The notes beneath the pieces are model-generated. The model saw nothing but the letters and a program-made list of their open reading frames with translations. It made no database searches and had not been told where the DNA came from. DNA of 64,000 nucleotides, taken from NCBI GenBank assembly GCA_002943765.1, contig PQWQ01000021.1, positions 885,553-949,552 of the forward strand, read 5' to 3'. This DNA comes from Psoroptes ovis. Its lineage: Eukaryota > Arthropoda > Arachnida > Sarcoptiformes > Psoroptidae. Both the position numbers and the translations under genes were made by a program. This document shows positions 12,501 to 27,500 of the stretch, piece by piece (position 1 is the first letter of the stretch; each line of letters starts with the position of its first letter).

Positions 12501-15500
12501 GTTCCTCGGAAAATTTCCCTGAAAGAATTCTTAATTCATTGAATCCTTCACCGATATTTTCGGTGAAGGATTCGTTCATCATTTGGCCAAATCAAATCTT
12601 GATTTACACATTTTTTCTTTGGTTCATTTGGCACATTTTGGTCCATGCATTTTCGGTTCATTGAATCTATGAAGGGCCCCCATTCGGGTATGTGTGGCGT
12701 CCATTCTTTCCTTCATTCATTGACTCAAAATGAATCTGGAAGAAATCCCTTTGTTTTGTGCGCGAGAAATCTTCCCGAAAGTAGAAAAAAATGAGAAATT
12801 TTCTCGGAAAAATAAGAAATAAGATTAATTCCTTTTTATATTCCTTAATATTATAAGGGTAGGACCCTTTGAAAACTCTCATATTGGGCCTTAAAAGCCT
12901 TTGAATAAGTAAATTTTTTCCGAAAATTTGTACACGATTAGTTTCTACCATCTATGAATATATCGATAATCCGATTGTTTTTCATTTCGTTTTGTTCGTT
13001 CGTGTGATTTATGTCCATAGATTCATGTGTCCCTAAAAAACAGGGGGGCCAATTTCGGGCCCACCTAGGGCCTACACTGCATCCATCGAATGCATTTCCA
13101 TTTCTGAGCCTAATTAAGACCAATGAAATTTTTAATTACTTTTCAAAATCACTCAGAGTCATTTGATGGTGCGTGTGTAGATATGTGCAACTAGAGTTGG
13201 CCAATGAATAGCCTCGAGAACTGCCCTGGCCGCCCTGGGCTTAGTGATTATTCCGATATTCTGATGCGTTTCGGATGCGTATCTGTCGGCGCTCATCACG
13301 TGACCAGAAAAATTGATCGAAAAATTCGACCGAAAAAAAACCAGAAAAATGAAAAATGACTTGGACACGTGCACAGTTTCGGTTCATCGATTTTGCTATC
13401 TCTTCACCAATCACGGTTCACTTGCTCGGACCAATCCAAAGCCCAGAGCTCAATTGATTTGTCATTACCCATTCGATTTGGTCAATCAGTGTCTCTGCTT
13501 CTACTCGGAAGGCACCTTTTGGGCACCTTGCTACTAATTAACGTTTGACAATTAATTCGCGTCGCCTCCTCCTCCTCTTCCTCCTCCTCCTCCTCCTCCT
13601 CGCTCCTCGTTCAAATTAATTAAAAGTTTTTTTTGTGCTCATTTCGGACGGAGCAATTTTGTCAGAAAAAAAAAAAAAAATGGCCAAGTGACAAAAAATT
13701 GGCCAAATGAATTTGACAAAATGACGGTATGATGAGATGATTAGATGAGATGAGATGCAAATGAAAAAGTTTTTACGGGAATTTTTTTTTTTTTTTTTTT
13801 TTTTTTGTTGAAAAGTTTCCGGGGAATAATTGAAAAAAATGAAATGAATTAAAATGATTTTTTCCCCGCGCTGGGGGTTAAATTATTAGCTTGTCCCATA
13901 AGTTCTTGCTGTTTTTTGAATGAAAAAAGTGATTAAAAAACGACAAAACTTATAGGACAACCCAATATTTTCAGCTAAAAAGGGTTAATTTTTTGGTTTT
14001 TTTCTGAAATTTAACCCCCACTCGCCTGCCAACCTGCAAATGAAATGATGGCACAGTCATCATTTTGAAATTAGCTTGTAAGGTTGTCCCATAAATTCTT
14101 GCCGTTTTTCGAATGAAAAAAGTGATTAAAAAACGGCAAGAATTTATAGGACAACCTAATACTTTTTGCTGTTGGTGATGATGGCAGTGATGGTAATGTG
14201 AAACATTTTATCTCTGTGATTTGAGCCCCGAAAAAATCATGGTTTGTTGCTGTGATTGCCGGGAAATTTCTCGGAAAAGTTTCTTGGAAAAATTTCTCAT
14301 AGTTTCTCGGAAAGTTTCTCGCCAAACCTTTGCTAATCAGTTTTGTTTCATGTTTACGATGATGGCGCGATGTTATCAGGGTGTTATCACATCGTCGTTA
14401 CCATCTGAACATCGTCATTTGTGAATTTCGTGAGCTGAAATTTAAAATTTTGACAACAAAAAACAAAAATGTTCCCGGGAAATTTCTCGAAACCATCTAC
14501 CCTTCTCCCACCTCCTATAACCCTTTTAACTCTTTAACTCTTTAATTATTATTTTTTCATTCGGTTGACGTGATAAAAATTTTAGTTTTATTTTCGCAGA
14601 GAAATTTTCTCGGAAAATTCATGAAATAAATTAAAATTTCGGAAACATTTTTGGGGAAATTTTCCTGGAAATTAATTTTATCTTGATTTCTGGGAAATTT
14701 CTCAAAATTGAATTTTTTCAAAATTTCATTCAAATTCTCTTATCATCATTCGTGAATCTTTCGCTCAAAGAATAGTCCTCATAGTGAGCCTCTCAGTGAA
14801 CCTCATTTGTGAATTTCTCCAGTTTACACGATGTGCCAAGTCGTTCGTTTTTTGCTACAAGATAACATCTTTGTGTGTGTAACTTTGTTTATGAATGGCG
14901 CCTTGAATGAATGAATATTTGATTCAATGAATGACATGTGATGTTCCAGTAGCAGTGCCCTGGCTTATCCCTCGAAAATTTGCTGCCAAATTCTCATGAT
15001 GCTGGGAGCTTTAAGGCTCTAAGCCTTCAAAGTTTGAGGCCAAAAAGTTTTTCAGGGGAAAAATGTTCCCGAAAGTTCCCTGGCAATTTCAGAGAAAATT
15101 TCCCGAAAATTTCGCAAAAATTTTCCATAAATTTTTCATAAATCTTTCCGTAAATCTTCCCAATGAATAAGGTGAACTTATTCAAATAAAAAAATGAAAA
15201 ATCTTTTCGGGAAGATTCTTCAAAAAATTCTACAAATTTCTCGGAAAGTTTCCCATTTTTCATCTATTTTTCGACTTTTAAGCTTCTTTTTCGTGCATAC
15301 ATATTTGATACCTGATAAGGTCTTTCTGATTTCTTGGAAAATTTCTTCCCGAGAAATTTCCCCTGTCTGCTGATAAATGTTTCAAAAATGTTGATTCGAT
15401 TCTTTGTTTGCCGATGAGACTATCATTGGATATATGAATGATTTGTTTGTTTGGTAGTTTTCTGAGTGATTGCAAATTGAATTTCGGGTTTCTAAGGGGT

Positions 15501-18500
15501 TCGTCTCAATTGGTCCTTAGTCATGGCCCCCTAAAATCGAATGAATTTTTTGAGAAACTTTCCCAGAAAGGTTATTGCTCCTTTTTTGGGAAAATTTCTT
15601 GAAATACGTTTCAGCTTTTTACCATCTTACCATTTGAAAGGGTCTTATCTTGGATCAGATTAGGTGATTAATCATTTTGTCATTCGAACCTTTTAACCCT
15701 TTTCTTAGTTCTTATTAATCCGGTAATTTAATTTCAAATTTAAATTGTTTTTTTCTGAGAAATTTTCCGAGAAGAAAAAAATTTTCTGAAAACTTTCTCA
15801 TTTTCGGAAATCACCCATTCGTATATTCAGTAATCCTGTTTCTTATTACATTAGTCGGTCAGTCATTTATCATTCGATTTGACCGCATTTTTAAGGTGGT
15901 CGCTATGACCATTTCATGGACCACCTGGTCCGCTGTCCGGCTTTTTCAAATAGGTTTCCAGGGTATAGACCCGGTAATGATGCACCGACTAATGCCTTCA
16001 CTAATGGTCATTAAAATGTCCATAAAAAACCGTTCATAAATGAAATGATTTGGTTTTATTACCCTCATCATTACTCTTAATGAGGGTGGATTATGTCTTA
16101 CTGCCTTGACTAATAATGGCAAGGCTATACATTTTCGCATCCACTGTGTACATTCATTTATGAGGCTCAAAATTAAGTTATCCATGAGTCTAATGATGTT
16201 CGGCTCCGATAGAACATTTGGTCACTGATCAATCCAGTTAATACCACCTCTGTGGTGGTCACCCTTTGAGTTTAGACTCTCAGCCTTACAGAGTTTAAAG
16301 CACAGAAGGTCTTTGTCGAAACAGAGTCAGCCAGAGGTTGATGTTTGGTGGATTTTTGAAAAAATTCCCGGGAAAATTTCCCGGAAAATTCTCGTAAAAA
16401 TTCCGGAAAGTTTTTTTTATCGAATTATTTTCGTTCGATTTTTTTTTTGAATTATTTATTACCGTATCGGAATAATCATTAATCCTCCCCTCCTTGCTCC
16501 CCCACTTTCCATCTCATGATCATGTCATTTATGAACAGGCGCCGCATCCATTAAATTTTTCATCTTCATTTATTCTCTCTCTCGAATTTTCATCGTTAAA
16601 TGTGATGACTACATTTATGAATGGTCCATGTAAGCAGCATATATTAGGTTGTCCCATAAGTTCTTGCCGTTTCTCGAATGAAAAAACAATTCAAAAAACG
16701 GCAAGAACTTATGGGACAACCTAATAAATTTGAAACATTCGATAGATTTACTGCTGAGAAAAATATAACGATTTTGGTTGATTCTACTGAGGATGGGGGG
16801 GCAAAGTGAGGTCATCCATATAGAATACATTTTACCAACCCCAGCCCCCTTGTTCTCCAATGGAACATTCCATTTGTGTTCATCCATGTTTCAGTTGAGG
16901 AGAAAATCCTTGAAATCCTAGAATTTACAGGGTCATGAACTTGATCAGTTCAGTGTTTTACAGTTTCCACAGCTACACAGCTTTTCAGAGATTATCATTG
17001 ATCACCTAAAATTTATGATCACAGAATTTATGAATGGCCCTTTTTTCCATGTGTACCAGCATCACATGGTCTCAATTTTCTGCGATTTTTCTGGGAATTT
17101 TCCCGGGATTTTCCGCCGATTTTGCCGACTTTTCTCGGGAAAATTCCGTACCCATTCGACGGCCAAAAGAGCATTCACACTAACGAATCGATCCGGTCCC
17201 GTATTCGGGATCATTTCACTAAAAGGTACCCTGCTGAGGCCTGTACCTTGGATGAATGAAATCAAATCGGCACCTTTTACAAACCAGTCAATTTTGTCAA
17301 AGTGTGTCAACCGCAGCATGTGTCGACTAACCTACCTTATCATTGTTATACCTCACCTGAGGGTTACTACCGCATACAAACTAATTCCGAAAATAACCTC
17401 CTGTGGTTTTCCCGAATATATATATCACCCGAATCATTAATAATAACAATGACAAATGTTCGAATGATTCTTGCTTTTCATAAAGTGTCAAATGCACCCG
17501 AAAAGTATTCGTATCACGTAACCGAACAATACGTGTGTCTACGGGGCCTGGTGGCGGTCCAGGGGGTTTGGGTTCCGCCAGAATCTCTGTGGATTCATTC
17601 GGCGCCCGTCAGATCGTGGATTCTTTGGCTCCCCCTTGTTTCTACCCGGCCAGATTCTGGCTTTGAAAAACCGAAAAAAAAAATCACAGTCACTAACTCG
17701 AGGGCAATACACAAATAACGTAATTCAATAATGCCATGAATAATTTAATGAAGAAAAATTGATATTTTGACAATTCGTTCGTTGGTTGCGTTGAAAAATG
17801 AATGAATAAATTTATTTAGGATGTCCCATAAGTTTTTGCCGTTTTTCGAATGAAAATAATTCTAAAAAAACAACAAGAACTTATGGGACAACCTAATATT
17901 TATGAATCTATTCATGACTGTGACATCATTATCATTATTGATCCATCTCTGCCTGAAACATTCATATATTCAGTTACGCGTAGATTCCATTGAATCATTC
18001 GAAATGTAATGAAAAGAAATGAATTCAAATGAATAATCATTACACTTAGAGTCTTAAACTGTTTTACAGTTTATAGAATATTTCTCTTTTTTTTTTTTTT
18101 TTTTAATTTAAAAAATTTTTAAGAAAACGATTCCCGGGAAATTTCCGAGAAAAATGATCCTTGAAAAGTTTTCCGAGAAAATTTCCCCCGAAAAAAAAAA
18201 CGAATCATCAATCACTTTGTTTCGATTCGTTGATGATTCTTGGTGATGATCCCGATCATTATCGTCATTGATCCATAAGGATCGATTCGATTTGATTTGA
18301 TTTTCCAACACGATCAATTTGATCAAAAGAGGTCATAATTTTTCTGAAAAATTTTTCTGAGATTCTTTCGGAAAATTTCCGTAAATAATTTTTCGGAAAC
18401 ATTTCCACTCACCCTTTGTTTACTTATTGTTTCAATTATTTTTATTTTTTTATTTTTTTTTTTTTTTTGATTTATTTGTTTATCTTTTGTTTGTTTATGT

Positions 18501-21500
18501 CAAAATTGAAATTCAAATCTCTTCAATTCGGAGAATATTGACTCGTAATGAATTCATTTTGTTGAATTCTGCAAAACATCGAGCCTATTACATATGCCAC
18601 ATTCAAATATGCCTTCCGGGCATCATTTTTTAAACAATTCTCAAACATCAGTCGTTTGTATTAGGTTGTCCGGTAAATTTTTGCCGATTATATCTTAGCG
18701 AATAATGAGAAAACTGGCAAGAACTTATCGGACAATCTAATATTGATTCTACTCAATTCATCTGGTAAAAATAGTCATATTGATTCCATGTTCAAATAAA
18801 CTCTTGTGAAGAAAAAATACTTTGAAAATTTCTCAAATTTCAGCCTCTTACAATCCCTCCCCTTTGCTTCACTAAAATTGATTTTTTTCCGGAAAATTTC
18901 CCGAAAACAATTGAAAATCACAAACAAACACGTGTTTGCATTTACGGAAACTTTCTCTCTCTCCAAAGAAGATTTATTTGTGGAAATCTTTTGAGTATTC
19001 TTGAGAATGTTTCCATGGAATATTCTTCAGAAAATTTCCGAGAAACATTCTCGAGAAATATTTCTCAAATATTTTTTCGTTTTTCCCAGGAAATTTCTGA
19101 AAATTTAGCCTCGAGCAATTACATTATTATTATTTGCTTTTGTTGTCTGTGATTTTTGATTGTTATTTCGATTTTTATTTATTAATCAATCAATCATTTG
19201 TTTTGATTAATCAAGAACCAATGAGATTACAATTTTTACGAATTTGTGTATGTCAATTTATTTTGATTAGAAATGAAAAACTACGCCCATTATTTGAGAT
19301 GTACTGGTATTTATGAATGTCTCCAATGTCGAATCCATCAATTATTCGTGTTTTTTAATCAAATTTTTGTTTGTCATTTTGGGGAAATTTCCTGGAAATA
19401 TTACTGGAAACATTTCTCTCTCAGTTTCCAGAAACATTTTCTCCTCTTTTCCCGAAAAATTTCCCAAAAAAAAATATTTCCATAATTACAAACATATTTT
19501 GACACATTCATATATACCAGTACTGATCAAAAAAATTTTTTGAAAATGTCAAAAACACACACACCCATTAATAATAAATATTAGGTTGTCCCATAAGTTC
19601 TTGCCGTTTTTCTAATGAAAAAAAATTAAAAAACGGCAACAACTTATGGGACAACCTAATAATTGAATCAGAGAGTGAGGAGAAAAATGTGTCAAATTAT
19701 TTACATGAATTTTTTTGTTTGCTACTTTGTACTCGGCATAATTAGCCATGGGCCGTAGTCGCCAATTGGGACCATGGCGCCCGTAAGCCGCCCACCGAGC
19801 GCAAACACCAACTGATCATCATTGTAGCCATCCATTGCTGTTATAAATGTCATTTAAATGTGACAAAATGATTGAATATGTTGCATCGAATATAATATGA
19901 TACGAAGTGAACACAGACAGAAATTGTATCAATTATTTCTGTCTGTGTATTATTATTGATATTGTATCGGGTATTGTAAAAACATATTTTTCAGGAGTCG
20001 TCCGAAAAATTGTGTCGGTTTTTTCAAATTGACTAGTTACTGTTTAATACGACAGAACTTTAAGGACAACCCCTGATTATTTCGGACTCTGGTTTCGGGT
20101 CGTTTCATAACCATGGACCAATGACCATACCCGTAACGATGTCTATGAGAAGTTTTCAGCATCATTTCGTTAATGGTTGAATTGACAATGTGTTTTAATT
20201 GATGAATAATGATGTGCTATGAGGCTATGAGTCTGTCAAGCATATATCAACCTATTACACACATAACCATGAGCTGTCCAAAATGGCTACGAGCCTGTCA
20301 AAAGTCTGTCATATGAATTGATTGATTGATTTATTTATTCATTAAAATTGCTAAAACTGTCCAAGTCTAGAAATTTTCTCAGAAACTTTCTCGGGGTTTT
20401 TGCAGAATTTTCGTTCCGAGAAAACTTCCCGGGAACCGATTCAGTAAAAGCATCGAGAAATTCCCGAAAAATTTCCCCCGAAAAATTTGAAAATCCACAA
20501 ATACAATGACAAATTTTTGTCAACAAAAATTTTTCAATAATCATCATCATCATTACTTTGTTTGTGTGTGACATTTTCTGTTGACAAAGCATTTTGCATT
20601 TTCAAATTCGGGCGTCCGCGATCATCCACAAGAATAGTTGCTGTCCGAAAAATTCTGACGTATTCCAATGATAATCTCTCATTGAAATAACATTAATATC
20701 GAAGCGACACGACTTTCCGGACAGCCTATTTTCGGTTGTTTGGCAGCATTTTCCTCATCTTTGAGATAACAAGAAAATAATGATTACGATGATGATATTC
20801 GTTGTTTGTTGTCGTTGTTCCTAAATTATTTATTTCGGTGCACCGTAAAAAAATGGGGGCGGGAATTCCGTAGTGCACTGAGAGCCACTACCCCCACCAC
20901 TACTCCCACCACTACCCCCACCACTGCCAACATTTTTCTCCGCTGTCAAAATGAATTCTCTTTTGAATAAGTAAGATATTTGATCGATTTTTTGAGTGTT
21001 TTCGAAATGAGTACAAGTGAAGTAAGCTGATTAATAATTTACGAATACGTTGTTTATGAATGGCCCCCAGAAGAAATTTTCAAAATGAAACAATTTTTAA
21101 CCCTTGAAATTCACCTCTCAAAAACCCCTTTGAACACTTGAAAACCTCTTGTGTGTGTTTGAGAACCTTCAAAATTTGATTGAAATTCAAATCTCATCCA
21201 AGAGAAATGTTCCGGTGAAGAGAAAATTACGAGAAATTTCCCGTAAGTTTTGCTGGAAATTTTCCAGAAAATATGAAAAATTTGAATTTTGCCAAGCGAA
21301 CCGCTGTTGCTGCTGCTGCTGTGGCTGCTGCCACGGTTCTTTTACCAAAGTGAATTGAACCGAAAATCAAGAGGTCGGAGAGACCCTTGTCTTCATATCT
21401 TCTTCGATGATGATTATATTAGGTTGTCCCATAAGTTCTTGCCGGTTATATCGTAGATAATAATTGGAAAATCGGCAAGAACTTATGGGACAACCTAATA

Positions 21501-24500
21501 TTTGTACAAATGATTATCTAATCTCGTTTAATAATTGATGATTTATGAATTATAATGATTCGAAATTGAATCATCATATTGTATCACTGTATATGTGAAT
21601 GAATTATAAATGAATCTATTCGATGATAATCATCGAAACTCTAACATGGCCAAACCAACCGAGCATAGCTTCACTAATCATTCATAAATGAAATTGTGTA
21701 ATGTCATTTATGAATGATAAAATATTAATATGCGTGTATCAAAGGCGCAACATATTCACATATGTGAATGACCCATACGGGTAGATTTGATGAGGTTCGT
21801 TCCTTAGGTTTGATCCATCGCCTTTCGGTTCGGTTGGTTTGGTCATTTCGAATTCAAATGTCATCACTGTTTGACCGGCGAGGTCAGTTGCGGCTGGTTT
21901 ATGGTAAGGGTCTCAAATTCTTGGAAAATTTCCCGGAAAACTTCCCGAGAAACTTACGATAAATTTCCCAAAAAAATTTTCGTGAAATCTTTGTTTATTT
22001 GAGAAATTTCCTCGGAAAAAAAATTTCCGAAAACTTTTTCCTGAAAATCTTCAATTGACTCTCTGTCAGTGTGTGTAAAAGTTTGAGATGTTTTCCTCCC
22101 TTGAAAACAACTTAATTATCAATTAATTAATTATGTACTTAATTATCATTATTAAGTTAATGATTATAATAATATTTAATTAGTCCCGGGGCATTTAATC
22201 CGGGAGGGGCTCAAATTCCTTGCCCCGCCGGCAATACATTGATTACTATGTATTCAAATTCCTTCAAAATCTCCTCCTCCTCCTCCTCTAATTCTCCTCT
22301 TCCTCATAAAATTACCATTTTTAGCTCAGGGAAATATTTCCGAAAAAAAACTCGAATAGAAATTTCCCCGTAATTATATGAGCACACACCATCACCATCA
22401 TGATCATCATATGTAATAATTATGATAATTAGTATTTTCAAAGCTTCGTGGCTTCCCTTACGATCGGCAGGCGCCTTGCAGGCGCCATTCCTCAATGGCT
22501 CTGAACCATTGGTTCTTCAGCGAACGATAAAGCGATGCCGCTTACGGTCGCCGATCGCAAAGGGGGGAACCAAAGCAAATTAATTTCGATGAAAATTATG
22601 AATCAAATTGAATCTAATTAATTAATTCAATTCCTTAGACTTTGATGATGAAGATAATTAAGGGTTTTTTTCTGTTCATTTTTTGAAACAATGAAACTAT
22701 TTTTACTCTGTTTGTGTGGGTTTGTAGCATTTGATAACTCTAATTATCATTTTTGATCTAATTAATTCGAATTAATTAATTTGCATACCCCGAAATCACG
22801 TGACTTTCATTAATGATGACTTTATTCGATGTGAATTTCATCGACGATTTCATCGATTCTTTGTCGGGGAAATTTCCCGGGAAGTTTTCTCTCAAAGAAA
22901 CTTTCCGGAAATATTCATTTGACTAATGAATGTTTTTCAGGGAAATTTCTCGATTCTTCCTTCGGAAAAATTTCTTCCATTTTCCGCTATTTATGCTTCG
23001 TTGATTCTGTAAGAATGATGATTCGAGATTGGTTTTATCAATGATGATGATTATCATGATGATTATGATGTTTATGAATGGTCCATTGAATTCAGTATTC
23101 ATTTCATTCATTGAACATGTGTTTCACATACATTTGGGCTCTGTGAATGCATCCAACCTCACACGACCACCCTCTTACCCCCTCCGTGTCCGATGTAATC
23201 TTCGCTAATCTCTCCGAACGATGACCAAACAAATTTACATGATCGATGACCATCGAATGGTGGGTGCGATCTGTTTCGCTCCCCCTGGTGTCAGGGCTAC
23301 GAAATGTCAATTCTAATCTCCAAGAATGTCTTATGCAACATACCCATAACTCCCGGGGGGCCATTATGCTTATGGATTATTCATAAATTCAGTGAATTCG
23401 AAGAAAAAAGTCATCATGTCATTTGTGAATGTTTATCTGAGCCCGATGAAAGTTTTCCAAAATGAAAATTAATGGATTTATCCGCCGTTGTATGTTGTCT
23501 TCTTGTGTCTGCTTGGGTTGTCTTCTGAGACACTGATATGCCGAACATGAATATATCAAAGATGCCGAGTCAGATTACATCACATGGATACATCTCCCTC
23601 TTACCTACCCTCCATTGACTTTACTCCTCCTCTCACTCCTCCATCCTTACACACGAACAACTGCGCCACCAAGCAGCGACGAGTGAAGCTTTTTCGTCAA
23701 AGAAAAAATTGGAAAATTTCCGAAAATTTTTCCAAAATTTCAAAATTTTAGTCTCAGGCTGAGAGGGTTGAGAAAATTTTCGGGGAAATTTTCTGGGAAA
23801 TTTCTGGAATTTTTTTCTGAAAAATTTTCTGGGAAATTTTCGGGAAATTTCCCTGGAAATTTCTGAAATTTTTTTTCCCTGGAAAATTTCTCTCAACCCT
23901 TTTCGAAAATTACAAAGTTTTTCTGAATGAATATCATCATATTCATTCACCCACCAACCAACAATCACAGCCGTAAATCAGTTTATGAAGAACCCCGAAA
24001 AAAAATCAAAAATCGAATTAAATCAAATCAAATTAAATTGAATCGAATCAAATTTGATGAAATCAAAGTGTCTGTGTATGTGTCTGTGTGTGTGTGAAGC
24101 TGAAGTATAGTAAATTAGATCAAATTAAATTAACCAGAAAAATGATGAGTGAAAAACGGAGAGAAACGAAGGAGGAGGAAAAAAAATTCCGAGAAATTTT
24201 CTCGGGGAAAAATTTTTTTCTTTCGGGGAAATTTCCCTAAATTCCTTCTGATTCCGTCCTCAAATTCTCTGATTCCTTCGATTTTCTGAAAAACCACAAA
24301 AATTCTTAATTAAATTTGTGCTTGCTTTCTTCCATCATTATTCAATGATACGGATGAAGTTTTGGTGATTTTTTGAGAAATTTTTCGGAAATTTTTTCTT
24401 GGGAATTTTTCGAAAAATTTTTTGAGAATTTTCAAGAAAATTTCCTGGGAAACTTCCCCGAGAAAACTTCTCGGGAATTTTTCTCCGAAAAAATTTTTTC

Positions 24501-27500
24501 CTGGAAAATTTTCAAATTTTCAGGGTTTTCACCATTCATACAATGTTCATAGCCTCTCTTTCATTTGTCGGTTGTTACCGGATAATTAGATCGTTGAACA
24601 CATCGATACAGTACGATTCGGATAATGATGGTGGTGCACACACCGGGTACCCAGATATCGACATTTGTGTTGATGTGAATCAATGTTCATGAACATGGTT
24701 CCCATATGGCGTACAGTTATCGACAACAACAGATTCATCGTCGATTTTAGGCTGTCCACAAAGTTCGGTCGCCAAAACCAATGGACTTTTCCATTGAATG
24801 ATTTGACAGAACTTTTCGGACGACCCTTTACTATATCCGAAAATTCATATTTAATCACTGATGTTCTACTGATTTCCGTTTGCATAAATTCTGGCAACAT
24901 TTGCATTTGTGTTTGTTCACTGAGAGATAAACTTTTTCTTCGAAACAACATTTGTAACAATATTTATGAATGGTCCTCAATTTTTTTTGTTGTTGTTGCA
25001 ACAAAAAAAAAAAAAAAAATCAATTTTCCGGAAACATTTCCCAAAATGTTGATAATTTCATTCCCGAAAACTTTCTCCGCCATATATCACCATTCTCCGA
25101 TTCACAAACGTACACACGAATCGAAGAATATCCGGCATGTCGATAATCGATTTACGGCTTTTTCGGTTTGTTTATTCAAATTTTTGGGGGGCTTATTCGG
25201 AGCCGTTCATAAAGTACAGTCAATAAAATTTTATGACAGCCTCCTCCTCCTCTCCTCCTCCTCCTCCTTCTCTGCACTGAAATTGAGAAAAATTAATTAA
25301 AATTCTCTCTCTCTTTCGGCTTCATGGAAAAACAAATAACCAAATGGCCAAATTGATTAACTGTACAGTCACTTCATTTGTGAATGGGTCCCAAAATCGA
25401 AATTGTGAAATCAATAAATATTAGGTTGTCCGATAAGTTCTTGCCATTTTTTAAAACAATGTTCATTCACAAAAACGGCAAGAACTTATTGGACAACCTA
25501 ATACTTTTGGCCATGAAGAAAAAGTGCCGAAAAAATTTCGGCACTTTCCATTTATTCCTCCTCCCCCCTTCCTCCCTCTCCCTCTCCTCCTCCCAAAATA
25601 ATTGACAATCGATCGATTTCGTTCGTCTTTGTTTCTGCTAAATGTTTGTGTTGATTGGTTCGAAATGAATTCCAATACATTTGTGAATGGCCCCACGAAA
25701 TAAACTGTTTATACTTTGATAATACTTGATTAGTGTAAACGATGATGAGGTCCAAGTGTTAATTTTTTCGCCCATCGATTTTCTTGCTTCCCCCTTCTGA
25801 AAATCTCCAAAAAAAATTGCCAAAGAAAAAACTCTACTTGGGTCGTCCGAAAAGTCATGTCTGCTATCAATGTGCATGACTAATGATTTAATCCTACCAA
25901 ACTTTTCGGACAACCTTTGACAACGCGTTTTCATGCATTTTCTCAATGCTTGTGTTTGTGTCAATTCCATGTTCACTCACTCACTGTCTCTAAGTAATAT
26001 TAGGTTGTCCCATAAGTTCTTGCCGTTTTTCAAATAAAAAAAAATTCAAAAACGACAAGAACTTATGGGACAACCTAATAAAAATTCAAAAAAAAAACAA
26101 TTTGAAATTGAAACATCATCAAAACATTGAAAAGAAAAAAAAATTTTTTTTTCTTTTCATTCGAAAAACAAATAAACAGCGAGAAAGTGAGGAGGAGGAG
26201 GAGGAGGAAAAATTTTCCATCAAAAAATTTATTGCATGTTTCACTTTGATGTTTTTGTTTTTATTTGTGCAAAAAACGAAAATTCATTTTCTCAAAATTT
26301 TCCATTTCTCGTGTGTTGCCATTGCAACCATTGCAGGCAACCAATTTGAGACATGAAAAAATAACGATTTTTTTGTGAAACAAACATCAATCCGAAAACA
26401 TTCATGCATAGATACTGGGCAAAATTGTCGATCTCTTAGGTTGTCCCATAAGTTCTTACCGTTTTTTCCTATTTTTTTTTTCATTCGAAAAACCGTCAAA
26501 ACTTATGGGACAGCCTAATACGATGATTTTTTTCCACTAAAATGACTTTTTTTTTACCATCAATTGTCACTGCTGTGATGATGGTATCTATGAAATGTTT
26601 TATTGTTTTCCAAAAAAAAAATTTTCAATATTTGTTTATTTAGATTTAGGTTGTCCGAAAAGTTATGGCCGATTTTCATGCACAACTGTATCGGATTAAG
26701 CCGAATGAACTTTTCGGACAACCTAATATTTACATTCGTAATGATGATTTTTGACGAGAAAAGATGTTGCTAAGTGTTTTTTCGGGAACATTTCCCCATT
26801 TACCATGCATCTGAAATGGTTACATGGTTTTTGCTGGGTTTTTCATGTTGGTGAATGAATTACCAGATGAGTGATTATGGTTGTTATGAATAACCCTACA
26901 TTTATAAGGTTGTACCCGTCTTAATGTCTTAGATGATTTACCGAGAAATGTTTCAGAAACATTTGAATCAATTTTCTCGGGAAAATTTCTGAAAAGTTTC
27001 CCAGAGTTGGCAGATAAGTAATGACGGCTTTTCGAATGAGTAATGACTCTAAGGCCTTATTGAGTCCAAGGCCTTTGCCTCACAAACCCGCAATTTTTAA
27101 GTTGCCAACCTTTTAAATGAATGAATGACTGATTTGAAATTGTCAAATTACATCTTTTGCTTTCCCCCTCAGTTTCAGCGCCCCCTATATTCGTCGAATG
27201 CATCGAAATGTATCCAAAAGTCATTAGGATGCCTGTAGGGGGCGTTTCTCGCACTAATGAAAGCTTTCAATTGTTTTTATTCGAATGATGAGTGGGCGTG
27301 GTGGATCCTTGGAAAAAACAATGGAACCACTTGAATGTAAACAATGATTAGGCGTAAAATGATGATGCATTTTCTGGTAATGCACCGTGTTATGAGATAA
27401 TTGTGGAGCCGAAATTGAAATTTTCAGGCGTAAAATTTTGGTAATGTCATTTGTGAATGATGATGATGATGATGGGTACCCATCATCATCCAATGATGAC

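Noticed and set aside
17015..17718. Two overlapping plus-strand frames of 138-141 codons
   Set aside because: They overlap in different frames, start in repeats, and show no family signature. Kept only as a composition oddity.
22440..22570. Possible tRNA gene in a GC-rich patch
   Set aside because: No GGTTCRANNCC B box and no cloverleaf could be drawn; no tRNA or rRNA gene was found elsewhere in the window.
23633..23968. Minus-strand frame with KFP/RKF repeats, and many similar small frames (52516-52827, 53022-53465, 61769-62146)
   Set aside because: These frames lie in the GGAAATTTCC tracts. The repeated word itself yields Lys/Phe/Pro/Ser-rich peptides in several frames on both strands, so coding is not supported.
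24683..25300. Plus-strand open frame of 205 codons
   Set aside because: It runs through a diverged MITE, a motif copy, a poly-A run and a CTC run. No domain is visible and the composition is non-coding.
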